Origin: Arcticibacter sp041902385
GTDB lineage: Bacteria; Bacteroidota; Bacteroidia; Sphingobacteriales; Sphingobacteriaceae
Direction: 5' to 3'
Length of the DNA stretch: 64,000 nucleotides
Assembly: GCF_041902385.1 (NCBI RefSeq)
Contig: NZ_CP169244.1
Span: 1,798,001-1,862,000, forward strand
The notes below the pieces were generated by a model, which was given only the letters and a program-made list of their open reading frames with translations, searched no databases and was not told the origin of the DNA. The stretch's first letter is position 1; each line of letters begins with the position of its first letter. Shown in pieces: positions 1 through 7,831 of the stretch. A program made the position numbers and the translations under genes.

Positions 1-1
1 A

Positions 2-1171
2 GCGATCCAGCAGGGTTGGATCAGTCGCGATACCCTGCAGAATCAGTTGTACGTGACCAGCAAAAAAGAGGATTTGAATTTCAGGGGTACCATAGAGCCG
101 TTCAAGGATTTCAGGATCGAGCTGACAGCAATAAAGAGCCAGAGCTTTAACTACTCCACGAACTTCAAATTCAATGCTCAGCTTAATGATTTCGAGAATC
201 AGAGTCCCGTTACTACGGGGGATTTCAGCATCTCTTACTTCGCCCTGAAGACAGCGTTTAAGGATGGCGGCGACGGGAAGTCGAACTTGTTCAGACAGTT
301 TGAACGTAACAGGCAGATCGTATCGGCCCGCCTGGGCGCTGCTAACCCGAACTCAACGGGTACTGAAAGCGGATTTGCCGAAGGATATGGCAAGAACTCG
401 CAGGAGGTAGTGATCAATTCATTCATCGCTGCTTACACCGGGAAAGATCCGAACAGCATGAGCCTGCACCGGTTCCCCAAGATTCCGGTTCCGAACTGGC
501 GTGTGACCTACAATGGTCTTACGAAGTACGACTTTTTCAGCAATCTGTTTGCTTCGTTCGACCTGAGTCATACTTACCGCTCCACGTATAGCGTAAACGG
601 TTTCAATTCTCTTGCGAGGTACAGGGAGACGGGGGGCTACTCGAGTGTGAAGGATGTGAACGGAAACTTCCTGCCGAGGTACCAGTTCTCGCAGGTCACC
701 TTGCTTGAGCAGTTCGTTCCTTTCCTTGGGGTAGACTTCAGGCTGAAGAATAATGTGAGTGCAAATTTTGAGTACCGTAAAACAAGAGCCCTGAGTCTGA
801 GTCTGGCAAACAGTCAGCTTGCGCAGCAGAATGAGAACGGCCTGGTGTTCGGCCTGGGGTATCGGACCAATCAGTTCCGCTTCCCCTTCGGTATGTTCCA
901 GGGACGTAAGCTGAACAACGATCTGAACTTCAAGCTGGATCTTGCCATTGACGACAGAAAGACGGTGATCTACCGGGCGGATGTTGATAATGCGGAAGTC
1001 TCTTCAGGTGCGAAGAACATCACTCTTCGTCCGTCGATAGATTACATTCTCAATCAAAGGATGAATCTGCGGCTGTTCTATGACGGGAACATCACCAAGC
1101 CATACACTTCTCAAACGTTTAATACTTCGTACAGTAACTTCGGAATTAACCTGAGGTTTATGATACAGTAG
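2..1171 (+). CDS. sprA: SprA, C-terminal part (type IX secretion / gliding motility), cut by window start
   Basis: The reading frame is open from base 2 to the stop at 1171, giving the last 389 residues of a much longer protein. The sequence is rich in alternating aromatic and polar residues and ends in a hydrophobic-aromatic tail (FGINLRFMIQ), as expected of outer membrane beta-barrel strands. SprA in related bacteria is a very large (over 2000 residues) outer membrane translocon of the type IX secretion system, needed for export of cargo and for gliding. The content (RFPKIPVPNWRVTYNGL, then DLSHTYRS) fits the conserved SprA C-terminal part. The N-terminus lies outside the window. gcvH follows after a repeat-bearing gap; the same sprA-gcvH neighbourhood is familiar in this phylum. 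Family call is confident, motility role is inferred. Confidence 0.85.
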   Translation, partial: AIQQGWISRDTLQNQLYVTSKKEDLNFRGTIEPFKDFRIELTAIKSQSFNYSTNFKFNAQLNDFENQSPVTTGDFSISYFALKTAFKDGGDGKSNLFRQFERNRQIVSARLGAANPNSTGTESGFAEGYGKNSQEVVINSFIAAYTGKDPNSMSLHRFPKIPVPNWRVTYNGLTKYDFFSNLFASFDLSHTYRSTYSVNGFNSLARYRETGGYSSVKDVNGNFLPRYQFSQVTLLEQFVPFLGVDFRLKNNVSANFEYRKTRALSLSLANSQLAQQNENGLVFGLGYRTNQFRFPFGMFQGRKLNNDLNFKLDLAIDDRKTVIYRADVDNAEVSSGAKNITLRPSIDYILNQRMNLRLFYDGNITKPYTSQTFNTSYSNFGINLRFMIQ

Positions 1172-1490
1172 GAGTTGTAAGTTGTAAGTTATAAGTTGTG
1201 GGTTGTAAGCTATAAGTGGTAAGTTTTTGGGTGGCGAGTTGAAAAATGTAAGTATTAAGATCTGAGTATCAAGACGTGGTGCCTGATGGCGTCTTGATGT
1301 TTTCCTTTGGGGTGCGTGCAATAAGAACTGTGTCATCAGCGCCCAAGGCAGATTGATGGAGGCAAACGAACGGTGTGGTGAGTCGACAAGGGTGCTGCCA
1401 CTAATGTCTTATGTCACTTATCGCCTATAACGCATAAGCCGCAACCCACAACCCAATACTTACAACTTACCACTTAAAACTTACTACTTA
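1172..1490. repeat. Intergenic stretch bounded by inverted clusters of AAGTTGTAAG-type repeats
   Basis: Right after the sprA stop, 1174-1225 holds four to five imperfect copies of a unit like TTGTAAGTTATAAG. Near 1440-1490 the reverse complement of the same unit recurs (ACTTACAACTTACCACTT). The two clusters therefore face each other across about 200 bases, and both contain the 12-mer AAGTGGTAAGTT in opposite orientation (1214-1225 and the complement near 1468-1479). No coding sequence is convincing in between. The role is unknown; it could be a degenerate mobile repeat, a long stem, or a protein-binding array. Confidence 0.6.
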
Positions 1491-1494
1491 TTGT

Positions 1495-1502
1495 TATTTT
1501 TG
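1495..1502 (+). promoter_or_regulatory. Promoter -7 element of gcvH
   Basis: TATTTTTG matches the Bacteroidota -7 consensus TAnnTTTG and lies 15 bases before the gcvH ATG. No clear TTTG -33 box is seen at the usual distance. The ten bases GTTATTTTTG are identical to those before gcvT. Confidence 0.55.
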
Positions 1503-1517
1503 AAAACAAAAAATATC

Positions 1518-1898
1518 ATGAATTTTCCCCCCAGTTTAAAGTACACAAAAGATCACGAGTGGATTCGGGTAGAAGGCGACGTTGCTTACGTAGGTATCAC
1601 TGAATTTGCTCAGAGAGAGCTAGGAGACATTGTTTACATCGATATCAATACGGTAGGCGAGGAAGTTTCGCAGAACGAGGTATTCGGTACTGTTGAAGCG
1701 GTTAAAACGGTTTCAGATCTGTTTATGCCTGTTACGGCTACAGTTCTTGAAGTGAACGCGCAGCTTGACGCATCTCCTGAACTGGTTAATCAGGACCCTT
1801 ACGGTGAGGGCTGGATGGTGAAAGTGTCACTCGCTTCAGCCTCAGACATTGATTCCTTGCTTTCTGCAGATGAGTACAAAACACAGGTAGGCTTCTAA
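1518..1898 (+). CDS. gcvH: Glycine cleavage system H protein
   Basis: This 126-residue protein is the lipoyl carrier of the glycine cleavage system. It shuttles the methylamine intermediate between the P, T and L proteins in the cytoplasm. The lipoylation site is Lys63 in the motif GTVEAVKTVSDL, and the N-terminal SLKYTKDHEWI is typical of the family. The ATG at 1518 was chosen over an upstream in-frame TTG at 1491, because the latter lies inside the promoter -7 element. The stop overlaps the start of the vanZ-like gene by one base (TAATG), suggesting translational coupling. gcvT lies about 32 kb downstream and glyA between them, so the glycine genes are dispersed but near. Confidence 0.97.
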   Translation: MNFPPSLKYTKDHEWIRVEGDVAYVGITEFAQRELGDIVYIDINTVGEEVSQNEVFGTVEAVKTVSDLFMPVTATVLEVNAQLDASPELVNQDPYGEGWMVKVSLASASDIDSLLSADEYKTQVGF

Positions 1899-2293
1899 TG
1901 ACAAACATATTGAAGTACCAGTATCCCGCCATTCTGTGGGGGATACTGGTACTTGTTCTTTGCGACATCCCTATGGGAGATCCTTCCGGAGGATCTATGT
2001 TTTTCGAGGGCTTTGATAAGCTCGTTCATCTCGGCTTCTTCTTTGTACTAACCGTTTTCCTCCTTTTTGGCAAATTAAGGCAACAAAGAGGTGCTTCACT
2101 TCGTATACCCTACATTCTGAAAGTCCTGCTCGTATCGGTAGCTTTCGGTGGTCTCATAGAATTGTTACAATGGAAGGTGTTTACCTACCGTTCAGCTGAT
2201 TGGTGGGACTTCTTCTGCGATGCTGCCGGTGTTTGCATGGCCGTTTTCAGTTACATCTTTCTACATAGAACAGGGTATGAAAAGTCTATCTAA
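1898..2293 (+). CDS. VanZ-like family membrane protein
   Basis: This is a 131-residue integral membrane protein with about four hydrophobic segments (roughly residues 9-25, 42-59, 73-95 and 105-125). The pattern FDKLVHLGFFFVLTVFL, followed by a conserved Glu-Leu-Leu-Gln (IELLQWKVFTYRSADWWDFFCDAAGV), is diagnostic of the VanZ-like family. The family takes its name from a teicoplanin resistance accessory protein, but most members have no proven function, and resistance should not be assumed here. Its ATG overlaps the gcvH stop by one base and its own 3' end overlaps a small lipoprotein gene, so the three genes look co-transcribed. A gcvH-vanZ pair is a recurrent arrangement in Bacteroidota. Confidence 0.88.
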   Translation: MTNILKYQYPAILWGILVLVLCDIPMGDPSGGSMFFEGFDKLVHLGFFFVLTVFLLFGKLRQQRGASLRIPYILKVLLVSVAFGGLIELLQWKVFTYRSADWWDFFCDAAGVCMAVFSYIFLHRTGYEKSI

Positions 2294-2417
2294 AATTCTC
2301 ATTCTCAGCGTTGCTGTATTTGGTTTGAGTTCCTGCGGGATCTTTAAGAAAAAGTGTAATTGTCCCCATTTCTACGGGCAGGGGAAGGTAATCTCCGTGC
2401 AGCCAAAAATGAGATAA
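2277..2417 (+). CDS. Small Cys-rich lipoprotein (46 aa)
   Basis: A 46-residue product starts at the ATG at 2277, inside the end of the VanZ-like gene in another frame (17-base overlap). It has a charged N-terminus (MKSLSK), a hydrophobic stretch and a lipobox (GLSSC, Cys20), followed by a short mature part with KKKCNCPHF. The mature protein is only about 27 residues, so it is probably a lipid-anchored tag-like peptide rather than an enzyme. The CxC followed by His could bind metal, which is speculation. The compact arrangement with gcvH and vanZ supports it being a real gene. Function is unknown. Confidence 0.72.
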   Translation: MKSLSKILILSVAVFGLSSCGIFKKKCNCPHFYGQGKVISVQPKMR

Positions 2418-2440
2418 AGAATACACTTTTATCTTCAGAT

Positions 2441-2474
2441 CTTATTTGGATTTATTTCAAATAAGTTATATTTG
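2441..2474 (+). promoter_or_regulatory. feoAB promoter with overlapping dyad (candidate operator)
   Basis: TTTG at 2445-2448 and TATATTTG at 2467-2474 are separated by 18 bases and match the Bacteroidota promoter consensus; the feoA ATG follows 16 bases later. A perfect inverted repeat, CTTATTTG (2441-2448) and CAAATAAG (2458-2465) with a 9-base spacer, covers the -33 box and the spacer. That is where a repressor would sit. An iron- or metal-responsive regulator is the natural candidate, but it is not identified from sequence. Confidence 0.65.
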
Positions 2475-2490
2475 TGAAGTTTAATTAATC

Positions 2491-2709
2491 ATGAAGCTAT
2501 CACAACTACGTCCGGGTCAGACAGGAGTTATTAAAGAGTTTACCGATCTTGAGATGTCAATCAAGTTAATGGAGATGGGATGTCTTCCAGGTGAATCGAT
2601 TGTAGTAGAGCGTTTCGCTCCGCTTGGAGACCCTATGGCTATCACTGTTGCCGGTTATCAGTTGAGCCTTCGTAAACATGAAGCTTCGACGATAATATTG
2701 CAAAGGTGA
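2491..2709 (+). CDS. feoA: Ferrous iron transport protein A
   Basis: A 72-residue SH3-like protein. It shows the FeoA pattern: LRPGQTGVIKEF at the start, a central MGCLPGESIVVERFAPLGDP and the end GYQLSLRKHEAS. FeoA is a small cytoplasmic partner that supports Fe(II) uptake by FeoB. It starts with ATG 16 bases after a good promoter and ends 3 bases before the FeoB start, so the two form one operon. The length is normal for a stand-alone FeoA. Confidence 0.95.
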   Translation: MKLSQLRPGQTGVIKEFTDLEMSIKLMEMGCLPGESIVVERFAPLGDPMAITVAGYQLSLRKHEASTIILQR

Positions 2710-2712
2710 TAA

Positions 2713-4830
2713 GTGAACGGTGATCTGAAAATTGCTCTTGTAGGAAATCCTAATACTGGAAAATCTACTCTCTTTAACGTATTAACCGGCTTAAACCAGA
2801 AAGTGGGGAACTTTCCGGGTGTGACCGTGGATAAGAAGACCGGAAGCTGCCGGCTTCCCAACGGAAAGAACGCCCTGGTGATCGACCTGCCGGGAACCTA
2901 TAGCCTCTATCCCAAAAGCAAAGATGAAATAATAGTTTTTGAAGTTCTGGCGGACCAGAGGAATCCTGTTCACCCTGATCTTGTGGTCATGGTAGCCGAT
3001 GCTTCTAACTTAAAGCGCAACCTGCTTTTGTATACGCAGGTGGCGGATATGAAAATCCCTGTGATTATCGCCCTGAACATGATGGACCAGGCGCGCAGGT
3101 CGGGCATCTCTATTGACGTGGATGCCCTGTCGGCTAAGCTGGGCGTGCAGGTGGTGCCGATCTCAGCCCGGCAGGGGGAGAACGTGGCGGCCCTGAAAGA
3201 GGCTATTTCTTATGCTTCCGCGATTCCGGTGCAAAATGATACCATCGAAGTTGAGGCGATAGCTCCGGATTTGATCTGCAAGATCCAGGATGAGCTGCAG
3301 ATCGACAAACCCTATACTGCTCTGCAGTTTGCTCATCAGCATGAGAACCTGCGTTTTTTGACGCCGGCCCAGAGTGACCGGATCGAGGAAATTGAACAGG
3401 AGTTTTCTTTCCATTCCCAGAAAGCACAGGCCTCCGAAACAATTGCACGATATCAGTATATTAACGAGCTCCTTTCGGACACGATGAGGGTGCTTCCTTC
3501 GGCAGAAAAAGAAATTCCGAGTAACAGGATCGATAAGGTGATCACCCATCGGGTATGGGGCTTTATCATATTTTTCGTGCTGTTGTTCCTTATTTTTCAA
3601 TCGATTTTCGCCTGGTCTGAGTATCCGATGTCTCTCATTGAAGAGCTGTTTGTATGGATTACGGCGATGGCCCACCGAATACTTCCGGCCGGGATTCTCA
3701 CCGACCTGCTCACAGACGGGATACTGGCCGGTTTGAGCGGGGTACTCGTGTTTATCCCCCAGATCGCTATTCTTTTCGGTTTCATATCTATTCTGGAGGA
3801 TACCGGCTATATGGCCCGCATCACCTTTATGATGGATAAGATCATGCGGCGTGTAGGGCTGAACGGAAAGTCGGTTGTGCCGATGATCGGGGGACTGGCC
3901 TGCGCCGTTCCTTCCATTATGAGCACTCGCAATATTGAGAACTGGAAGGACCGGATGATCACGATCATGGTCACGCCGCTGGTGAGCTGTTCTGCGCGGC
4001 TTCCCATTTACACGGTCTTGATCTCGCTTGTGGTGCCCGACAGGAAGGTTGCCGGATTTCTGAATATGCAGGGCCTTGCCCTGATGGGAATGTATGTGAT
4101 CAGCATCGTTGCGGCTGTACTGGTTGCCTGGGTGATGAAGTATCTATTCAAGGCCAGGGAAAAGGGATATTTTATTATGGAGCTGCCGGTGTACAGGATG
4201 CCGAGATGGGATAACGTACTCCTCACCATGTATGAAAAGGTAAAGACGTTCGTTTTTGAAGCGGGAAAGGTGATCATTGCCATCTCTGTGATCCTGTGGG
4301 TCCTTGCCACCTATGGCCCTCCTTCAAAGCGGGCAGAGGTGGAACGGCGGTACCAGTCGCCAGAGTACATTGCACGGTTTTCTTCTCCCTCGGAACTGGA
4401 GCTCCATCATTCCTCTGAATTGCTTGAGACATCTTACGCGGGAATGATTGGAAAGGCGATCGAGCCGGCTATCAAACCGCTCGGCTACGACTGGAAAATC
4501 GGTATTGCCCTCATTACTTCTTTTGCAGCAAGGGAAGTGTTCGTTGGAACTATGGCTACGATCTACAGCGTTAGCAATGATGAACAGCATGTTTCGTCAG
4601 TGACCACAAAAATGAAGGAAGCACGGCATCCTGATACAGGCCTGCCTGTTTTTACGGTAGCCTCGGCTTTTTCTCTTATGATCTTCTACGCCTTTGCCAT
4701 GCAGTGTATGAGCACATTGGCTGTGGTGTATCGTGAAACGAAAAGCTGGAAATGGCCTCTCATTCAGTTTGCCTATATGACCGGGCTCGCTTATCTTGCC
4801 AGTCTTCTTGTATATAATCTTTTAAAATAG
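2713..4830 (+). CDS. feoB: Ferrous iron transporter FeoB
   Basis: This 705-residue inner membrane Fe(II) transporter has an N-terminal GTPase domain. G1 is GNPNTGKST (residues 11-19), G3 is DLPG (58-61) and G4 is NMMD (122-125), with SAR of G5 further on. A helical spacer follows, then a long membrane domain from about residue 275 with two gate regions (the second near GKVIIAISVILWVLATYGPP). The pore motif CSARLPIYT is intact. The start is GTG, three bases after the feoA stop, so it is read as feoAB. No feoC is present. The length is ordinary and no damage is visible. Iron repression through the dyad before feoA is likely but inferred. Confidence 0.97.
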   Translation: MNGDLKIALVGNPNTGKSTLFNVLTGLNQKVGNFPGVTVDKKTGSCRLPNGKNALVIDLPGTYSLYPKSKDEIIVFEVLADQRNPVHPDLVVMVADASNLKRNLLLYTQVADMKIPVIIALNMMDQARRSGISIDVDALSAKLGVQVVPISARQGENVAALKEAISYASAIPVQNDTIEVEAIAPDLICKIQDELQIDKPYTALQFAHQHENLRFLTPAQSDRIEEIEQEFSFHSQKAQASETIARYQYINELLSDTMRVLPSAEKEIPSNRIDKVITHRVWGFIIFFVLLFLIFQSIFAWSEYPMSLIEELFVWITAMAHRILPAGILTDLLTDGILAGLSGVLVFIPQIAILFGFISILEDTGYMARITFMMDKIMRRVGLNGKSVVPMIGGLACAVPSIMSTRNIENWKDRMITIMVTPLVSCSARLPIYTVLISLVVPDRKVAGFLNMQGLALMGMYVISIVAAVLVAWVMKYLFKAREKGYFIMELPVYRMPRWDNVLLTMYEKVKTFVFEAGKVIIAISVILWVLATYGPPSKRAEVERRYQSPEYIARFSSPSELELHHSSELLETSYAGMIGKAIEPAIKPLGYDWKIGIALITSFAAREVFVGTMATIYSVSNDEQHVSSVTTKMKEARHPDTGLPVFTVASAFSLMIFYAFAMQCMSTLAVVYRETKSWKWPLIQFAYMTGLAYLASLLVYNLLK

Positions 4831-4842
4831 GAAGCGATCGTT

Positions 4843-5460
4843 GTGGACAAGATTGCAGTTCTTTCGCGTTATCTGCCTGCTGATGCTGCCCCGGTTATCG
4901 CCCGGTGGATCGATTACTTTAAATGTGAGTTTAAAATATCGAGGGGCCGGAATACCAAGTTCGGCGACTACCGGCCGCCTCAGCACGGGCATGGTCACCG
5001 TATTTCCGTTAATCATGATTTAAACCCTTACGCATTTCTTGTTACTTCCGTGCACGAGTTTGCGCACCTGCAGACCTGGAATGAACACAAGGGCAGCGTT
5101 AAGCCGCACGGGCAGGAATGGAAGCAGAACTTTAAGAAGATGATGCGGCCTTTTTTTGAAAAATCGGTTTTCCCGGAGGAGCTCACGATGGCTATTCGTA
5201 ACTATCTGGAGAACCCCGCGGCGTCGAGCTGCAGCGATATCGACCTTTTCAGAGCCTTGAAGAAGTACGACAGGAGCAGCGGCATGGTGATGGTAGAGTC
5301 GTTGCCGCTCCACGCCCTTTTCGGACTGAAAGACGGGCGTGTCTTCCGCAAGGGTACCCTGCGGCGGAAGCGGTTTTCGTGTACAGAGGTAGCGACAGAG
5401 CGGATTTATCTTTTCAGTCCGATGGCAGAAGTCCTCCCTGTCACGGCAGAACAGGCTTAA
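4843..5460 (+). CDS. SprT-like domain (zinc metalloprotease-like) protein
   Basis: This 205-residue protein contains the zinc-binding motif HEFAH (residues 71-75), preceded by a short hydrophobic stretch, as in SprT/SPRTN-type proteins. A start at GTG 4843 gives the sequence VDKIAVLSRYLP, which fits family members; no ATG is available nearby. The position, 12 bases after feoB, suggests read-through from the feo operon, but a functional link is not evident. The C-terminal part is basic and may bind nucleic acid (inference). Its stop overlaps the convergent gene on the other strand by 20 bases. Confidence 0.85.
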   Translation: MDKIAVLSRYLPADAAPVIARWIDYFKCEFKISRGRNTKFGDYRPPQHGHGHRISVNHDLNPYAFLVTSVHEFAHLQTWNEHKGSVKPHGQEWKQNFKKMMRPFFEKSVFPEELTMAIRNYLENPAASSCSDIDLFRALKKYDRSSGMVMVESLPLHALFGLKDGRVFRKGTLRRKRFSCTEVATERIYLFSPMAEVLPVTAEQA

Positions 5461-6283
5461 GTGTTCCTTCTTTATATACTGCCTCGTTATCGGCTGTGAC
5501 GTTCCATTTAATATGGAGGCTGGCGCCCTGGTACTTCATCGGGTTGCTCGCCAGCTCCCTGATGAACTCGTCTTCCTTGTCTGCCCGGATCACTGCCCGG
5601 TAAGCGTTAAAGCGCTCCCTTGTCAGTACGATGTATCGTGCACGGGGATATTCGGTAACGCTTTCAAAGACGAGGTCAAATTCGCCTTTTTGACTGACTG
5701 CGTCTTCAAGACGTGGGAGGTCCTGGTCTGCAGCTTTTCTCCCGCCACCCCTGTATGGCTGAAATCTGGCTTGTTCCAGCTCAGTCTCGCTGCTGCCCTT
5801 TTTTATAAAGCCGTTAAACAGCACCGAGTTGCGGTAGTAAAGTTTGACCAATGAGGCGGCCGGTGCTGCAGCTGGTCCGCTGGTACGTTCACTGTAGAGC
5901 ACTACTTTTCCGTCCTTTAGGTAATAGCGTTTTTCGCTGTCGCCCGACTCTCCGGCACTCCCTCTTTCAACGTAGAGGACAGGGGCGTTATCTTTGCTGT
6001 ACCGTGCTACGCTGAAGGAATAGTCGCCCCGTTCGTAGACGAGGCTTTGCTGTTTCGTAAACTGAGCGAGGTTTGCGTCTATCGAGTCCCCATAGGCTGT
6101 GATATGCTCTTCAGTAAGTGCGCGGCTATCGTTGTCTGCCATTGCTGCCTGCGGATGGTCGAATTGCAACTTGTCGCATGAGATCACGAAGGCGATTACA
6201 GCGGCCAGGATGCCGAGGACAATGATCGTGCTGCGTATGTTCCGTTTAGGTGCCATACTTTCAAAATGCAGGAATGATGCCAT
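5441..6283 (-). CDS. Hypothetical membrane-anchored or lipoprotein
   Basis: A product of about 280 residues that I do not recognise. It has one N-terminal hydrophobic segment (about residues 19-35) ending in FVISC, so it is either a lipoprotein (Cys36) or a single-pass protein facing the periplasm. The rest is soluble and mixed, with a proline/alanine-rich patch. A second ATG at 6256 would shorten the N-terminus by nine residues and give a more normal signal sequence, so the start is uncertain. It converges with the SprT-like gene (20-base overlap of the 3' ends) and diverges from the DUF4198 gene. It looks like a real gene, with consistent composition through its length. Role unknown. Confidence 0.65.
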   Translation of the reverse strand: MASFLHFESMAPKRNIRSTIIVLGILAAVIAFVISCDKLQFDHPQAAMADNDSRALTEEHITAYGDSIDANLAQFTKQQSLVYERGDYSFSVARYSKDNAPVLYVERGSAGESGDSEKRYYLKDGKVVLYSERTSGPAAAPAASLVKLYYRNSVLFNGFIKKGSSETELEQARFQPYRGGGRKAADQDLPRLEDAVSQKGEFDLVFESVTEYPRARYIVLTRERFNAYRAVIRADKEDEFIRELASNPMKYQGASLHIKWNVTADNEAVYKEGTLKPVLP

Positions 6284-6433
6284 TTTCTCTCACGCTGATT
6301 ACCCCCCTAATTGGGCAATACGTGCTGAGTGGTTTTGAGACAATGTGTATCTTTATCCGGACGGTAGTAAAGTATGCTGGTTAAGCTGAGTGTAATTTGT
6401 TTATCACTCATTTAAAAAAGTGGGCGATTAAGT

Positions 6434-6463
6434 TTTGCCGCCCTTTAAAACTTTGTAAGTTTG
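6434..6463 (+). promoter_or_regulatory. Promoter of the DUF4198 gene, nearly leaderless
   Basis: TTTG (6434-6437), an 18-base spacer and TAAGTTTG (6456-6463) form a near-ideal promoter. The ATG at 6470 is only six bases beyond the -7 box, so transcription should begin at or within a base or two of the start codon. Confidence 0.7.
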
Positions 6464-6469
6464 AGCGTA

Positions 6470-7273
6470 ATGAAGACAATTCGCAAGTTCTGGTATTCCT
6501 TCTTTTTGATTTTAGCATGTTCCCTTGGCCGCGTCTCGGCGCAGAGTTACTATTTGCTGCCCGAAAGCTTCTTCCCCGAACGGGGTCAAGAGTTTAAAAT
6601 GAGCATGTTCTCTGAAAAAGGCTTTGATTCCAGGAAGGCGAAGAGCATTCCTGCTTCGCAGTTCAGGAATGCAATGATGTACTCCGGAGGAAAGCCGGTG
6701 AACCTGCTGCCCGAAGGTGCTAGGAGTGCCGGCCCGGAGCTTGCCGTTAAGCCCGAGGACCAGGGCCTATGTCTTGTTTCTGCGAGGAAAGATCTGCTGA
6801 TCGATGCACTGGACAGGGAAGAAGTGATCAGGCAGTTGTCGGATGAGGGGTTTAACACGCTCGCCGAGAAGGCCGGAGACAAAGAGGAAATGGCTCTCAA
6901 TAATATACTTTATGCAAAGGCGCTGGTAATGAATGGTAAAGCGTCGGGAAAGTGTTACGAGGAGAATACCGGGCAGGATCTTGAGATCCTTTTGATGCAG
7001 AATCCCTATAAGCTTAAGTATGGAGAGGATATCACGGTGCAGATCCTCTTTAAAGGCAAGCCTTTGACCAAGGCCAGAGCAGAAGTATATACGCGAACGA
7101 TCAACGGATCAGTGATTCCCTCGGAAAGTTCCAGTGATAGCGAAGGCAAGGTTTACATCAAGCTGAACCGCGCGGGCGACTGGATGTTGAAAGTGACCCA
7201 TATAGAGCCGTCCGAAAAGGATGGCGAATATACCCGCTGGTGTTCGTCTTACACCTTCGGATTCCGTCAGTAG
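6470..7273 (+). CDS. DUF4198 domain secreted protein
   Basis: This 267-residue protein has a signal peptide (MKTIRKFWYSFFLILACSLG, cleavage after RVSAQ). Its two-part layout is that of the DUF4198 family, sometimes called Ni/Co-transport-like: an N-terminal YYLLPESFFPERGQEFKMSM block and a C-terminal beta-sandwich (NPYKLKYGEDITVQILFKGK, ending in a YTRWCSSYTFGF strand). These proteins are exported and thought to bind metal or carry Ig-like folds, but no activity is proven. The ATG at 6470 was chosen over the TTG at 6461, because the latter lies inside the promoter. It is followed 33 bases later by the OmpA-like lipoprotein gene, possibly co-transcribed. Confidence 0.8.
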   Translation: MKTIRKFWYSFFLILACSLGRVSAQSYYLLPESFFPERGQEFKMSMFSEKGFDSRKAKSIPASQFRNAMMYSGGKPVNLLPEGARSAGPELAVKPEDQGLCLVSARKDLLIDALDREEVIRQLSDEGFNTLAEKAGDKEEMALNNILYAKALVMNGKASGKCYEENTGQDLEILLMQNPYKLKYGEDITVQILFKGKPLTKARAEVYTRTINGSVIPSESSSDSEGKVYIKLNRAGDWMLKVTHIEPSEKDGEYTRWCSSYTFGFRQ

Positions 7274-7306
7274 TACACCTTTCTATTTTAGCATAGTACC
7301 TAACAG

Positions 7307-7831
7307 ATGAAAAATCGTATTTATCTATCTTTTGTATTCGTTTTCCTTGTTTTGACTGCCTGTAAAAGTCGCAAGCCTGCTGCAGCAAGCGATCCTAAAA
7401 ATGGTCAGGGCATAGATGTTACCATGTATGACGCGTACCGGAACAAGCTGCCGGGTACACAGGTTGAGCGCGTTAATAAAGGAGTAAGGGTGACGTTCGA
7501 CTCTAATATTCTTTTCCCGACCAATTCGTCCTACCTGACCGATCAAGCGAAAGAAGACATTAAGGGCCTCGTTGATGAAATCAAAAAACAAGGCCCTGTA
7601 AAGATTGTGATAGAAGGTCATACTGATAAGACAGGCACCCCTGAGTACAATAAGTGGCTTTCCGACAAGCGGGCAGTATCTGTGAAAAACCTCGTTGTGA
7701 GCCTCGGGCTTCCTGCAGAGAGTATCCAGACAAAGGGATACGGAGATACTAAACCGGTTGCTGACAATAAGACGCCGGAAGGCCGTGCTAAAAACAGAAG
7801 AGTTGAGCTTCTGATCACGCCGGCAGCCTAA
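7307..7831 (+). CDS. OmpA-family peptidoglycan-binding lipoprotein
   Basis: A 174-residue lipoprotein with lipobox FLVLTAC (Cys19). Its C-terminal OmpA domain contains GHTDKTGTPEYN, the SDKRAVSV segment and the end KGYGDTKPVADN...GRAKNRRVEL, all hallmarks of the peptidoglycan-binding fold. It is expected to tether the outer membrane to the cell wall, like Pal. The segment before the domain (about residues 20-70) is short, so there is no barrel. The 3' end overlaps the convergent lytic transglycosylase gene by four bases. Confidence 0.93.
   Translation: MKNRIYLSFVFVFLVLTACKSRKPAAASDPKNGQGIDVTMYDAYRNKLPGTQVERVNKGVRVTFDSNILFPTNSSYLTDQAKEDIKGLVDEIKKQGPVKIVIEGHTDKTGTPEYNKWLSDKRAVSVKNLVVSLGLPAESIQTKGYGDTKPVADNKTPEGRAKNRRVELLITPAA

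Noticed and set aside
1004..1336. Minus-strand ORF over the end of sprA and the repeats
   Set aside because: It is a shadow of the sprA frame and translated AAGTTGTAAG repeats.
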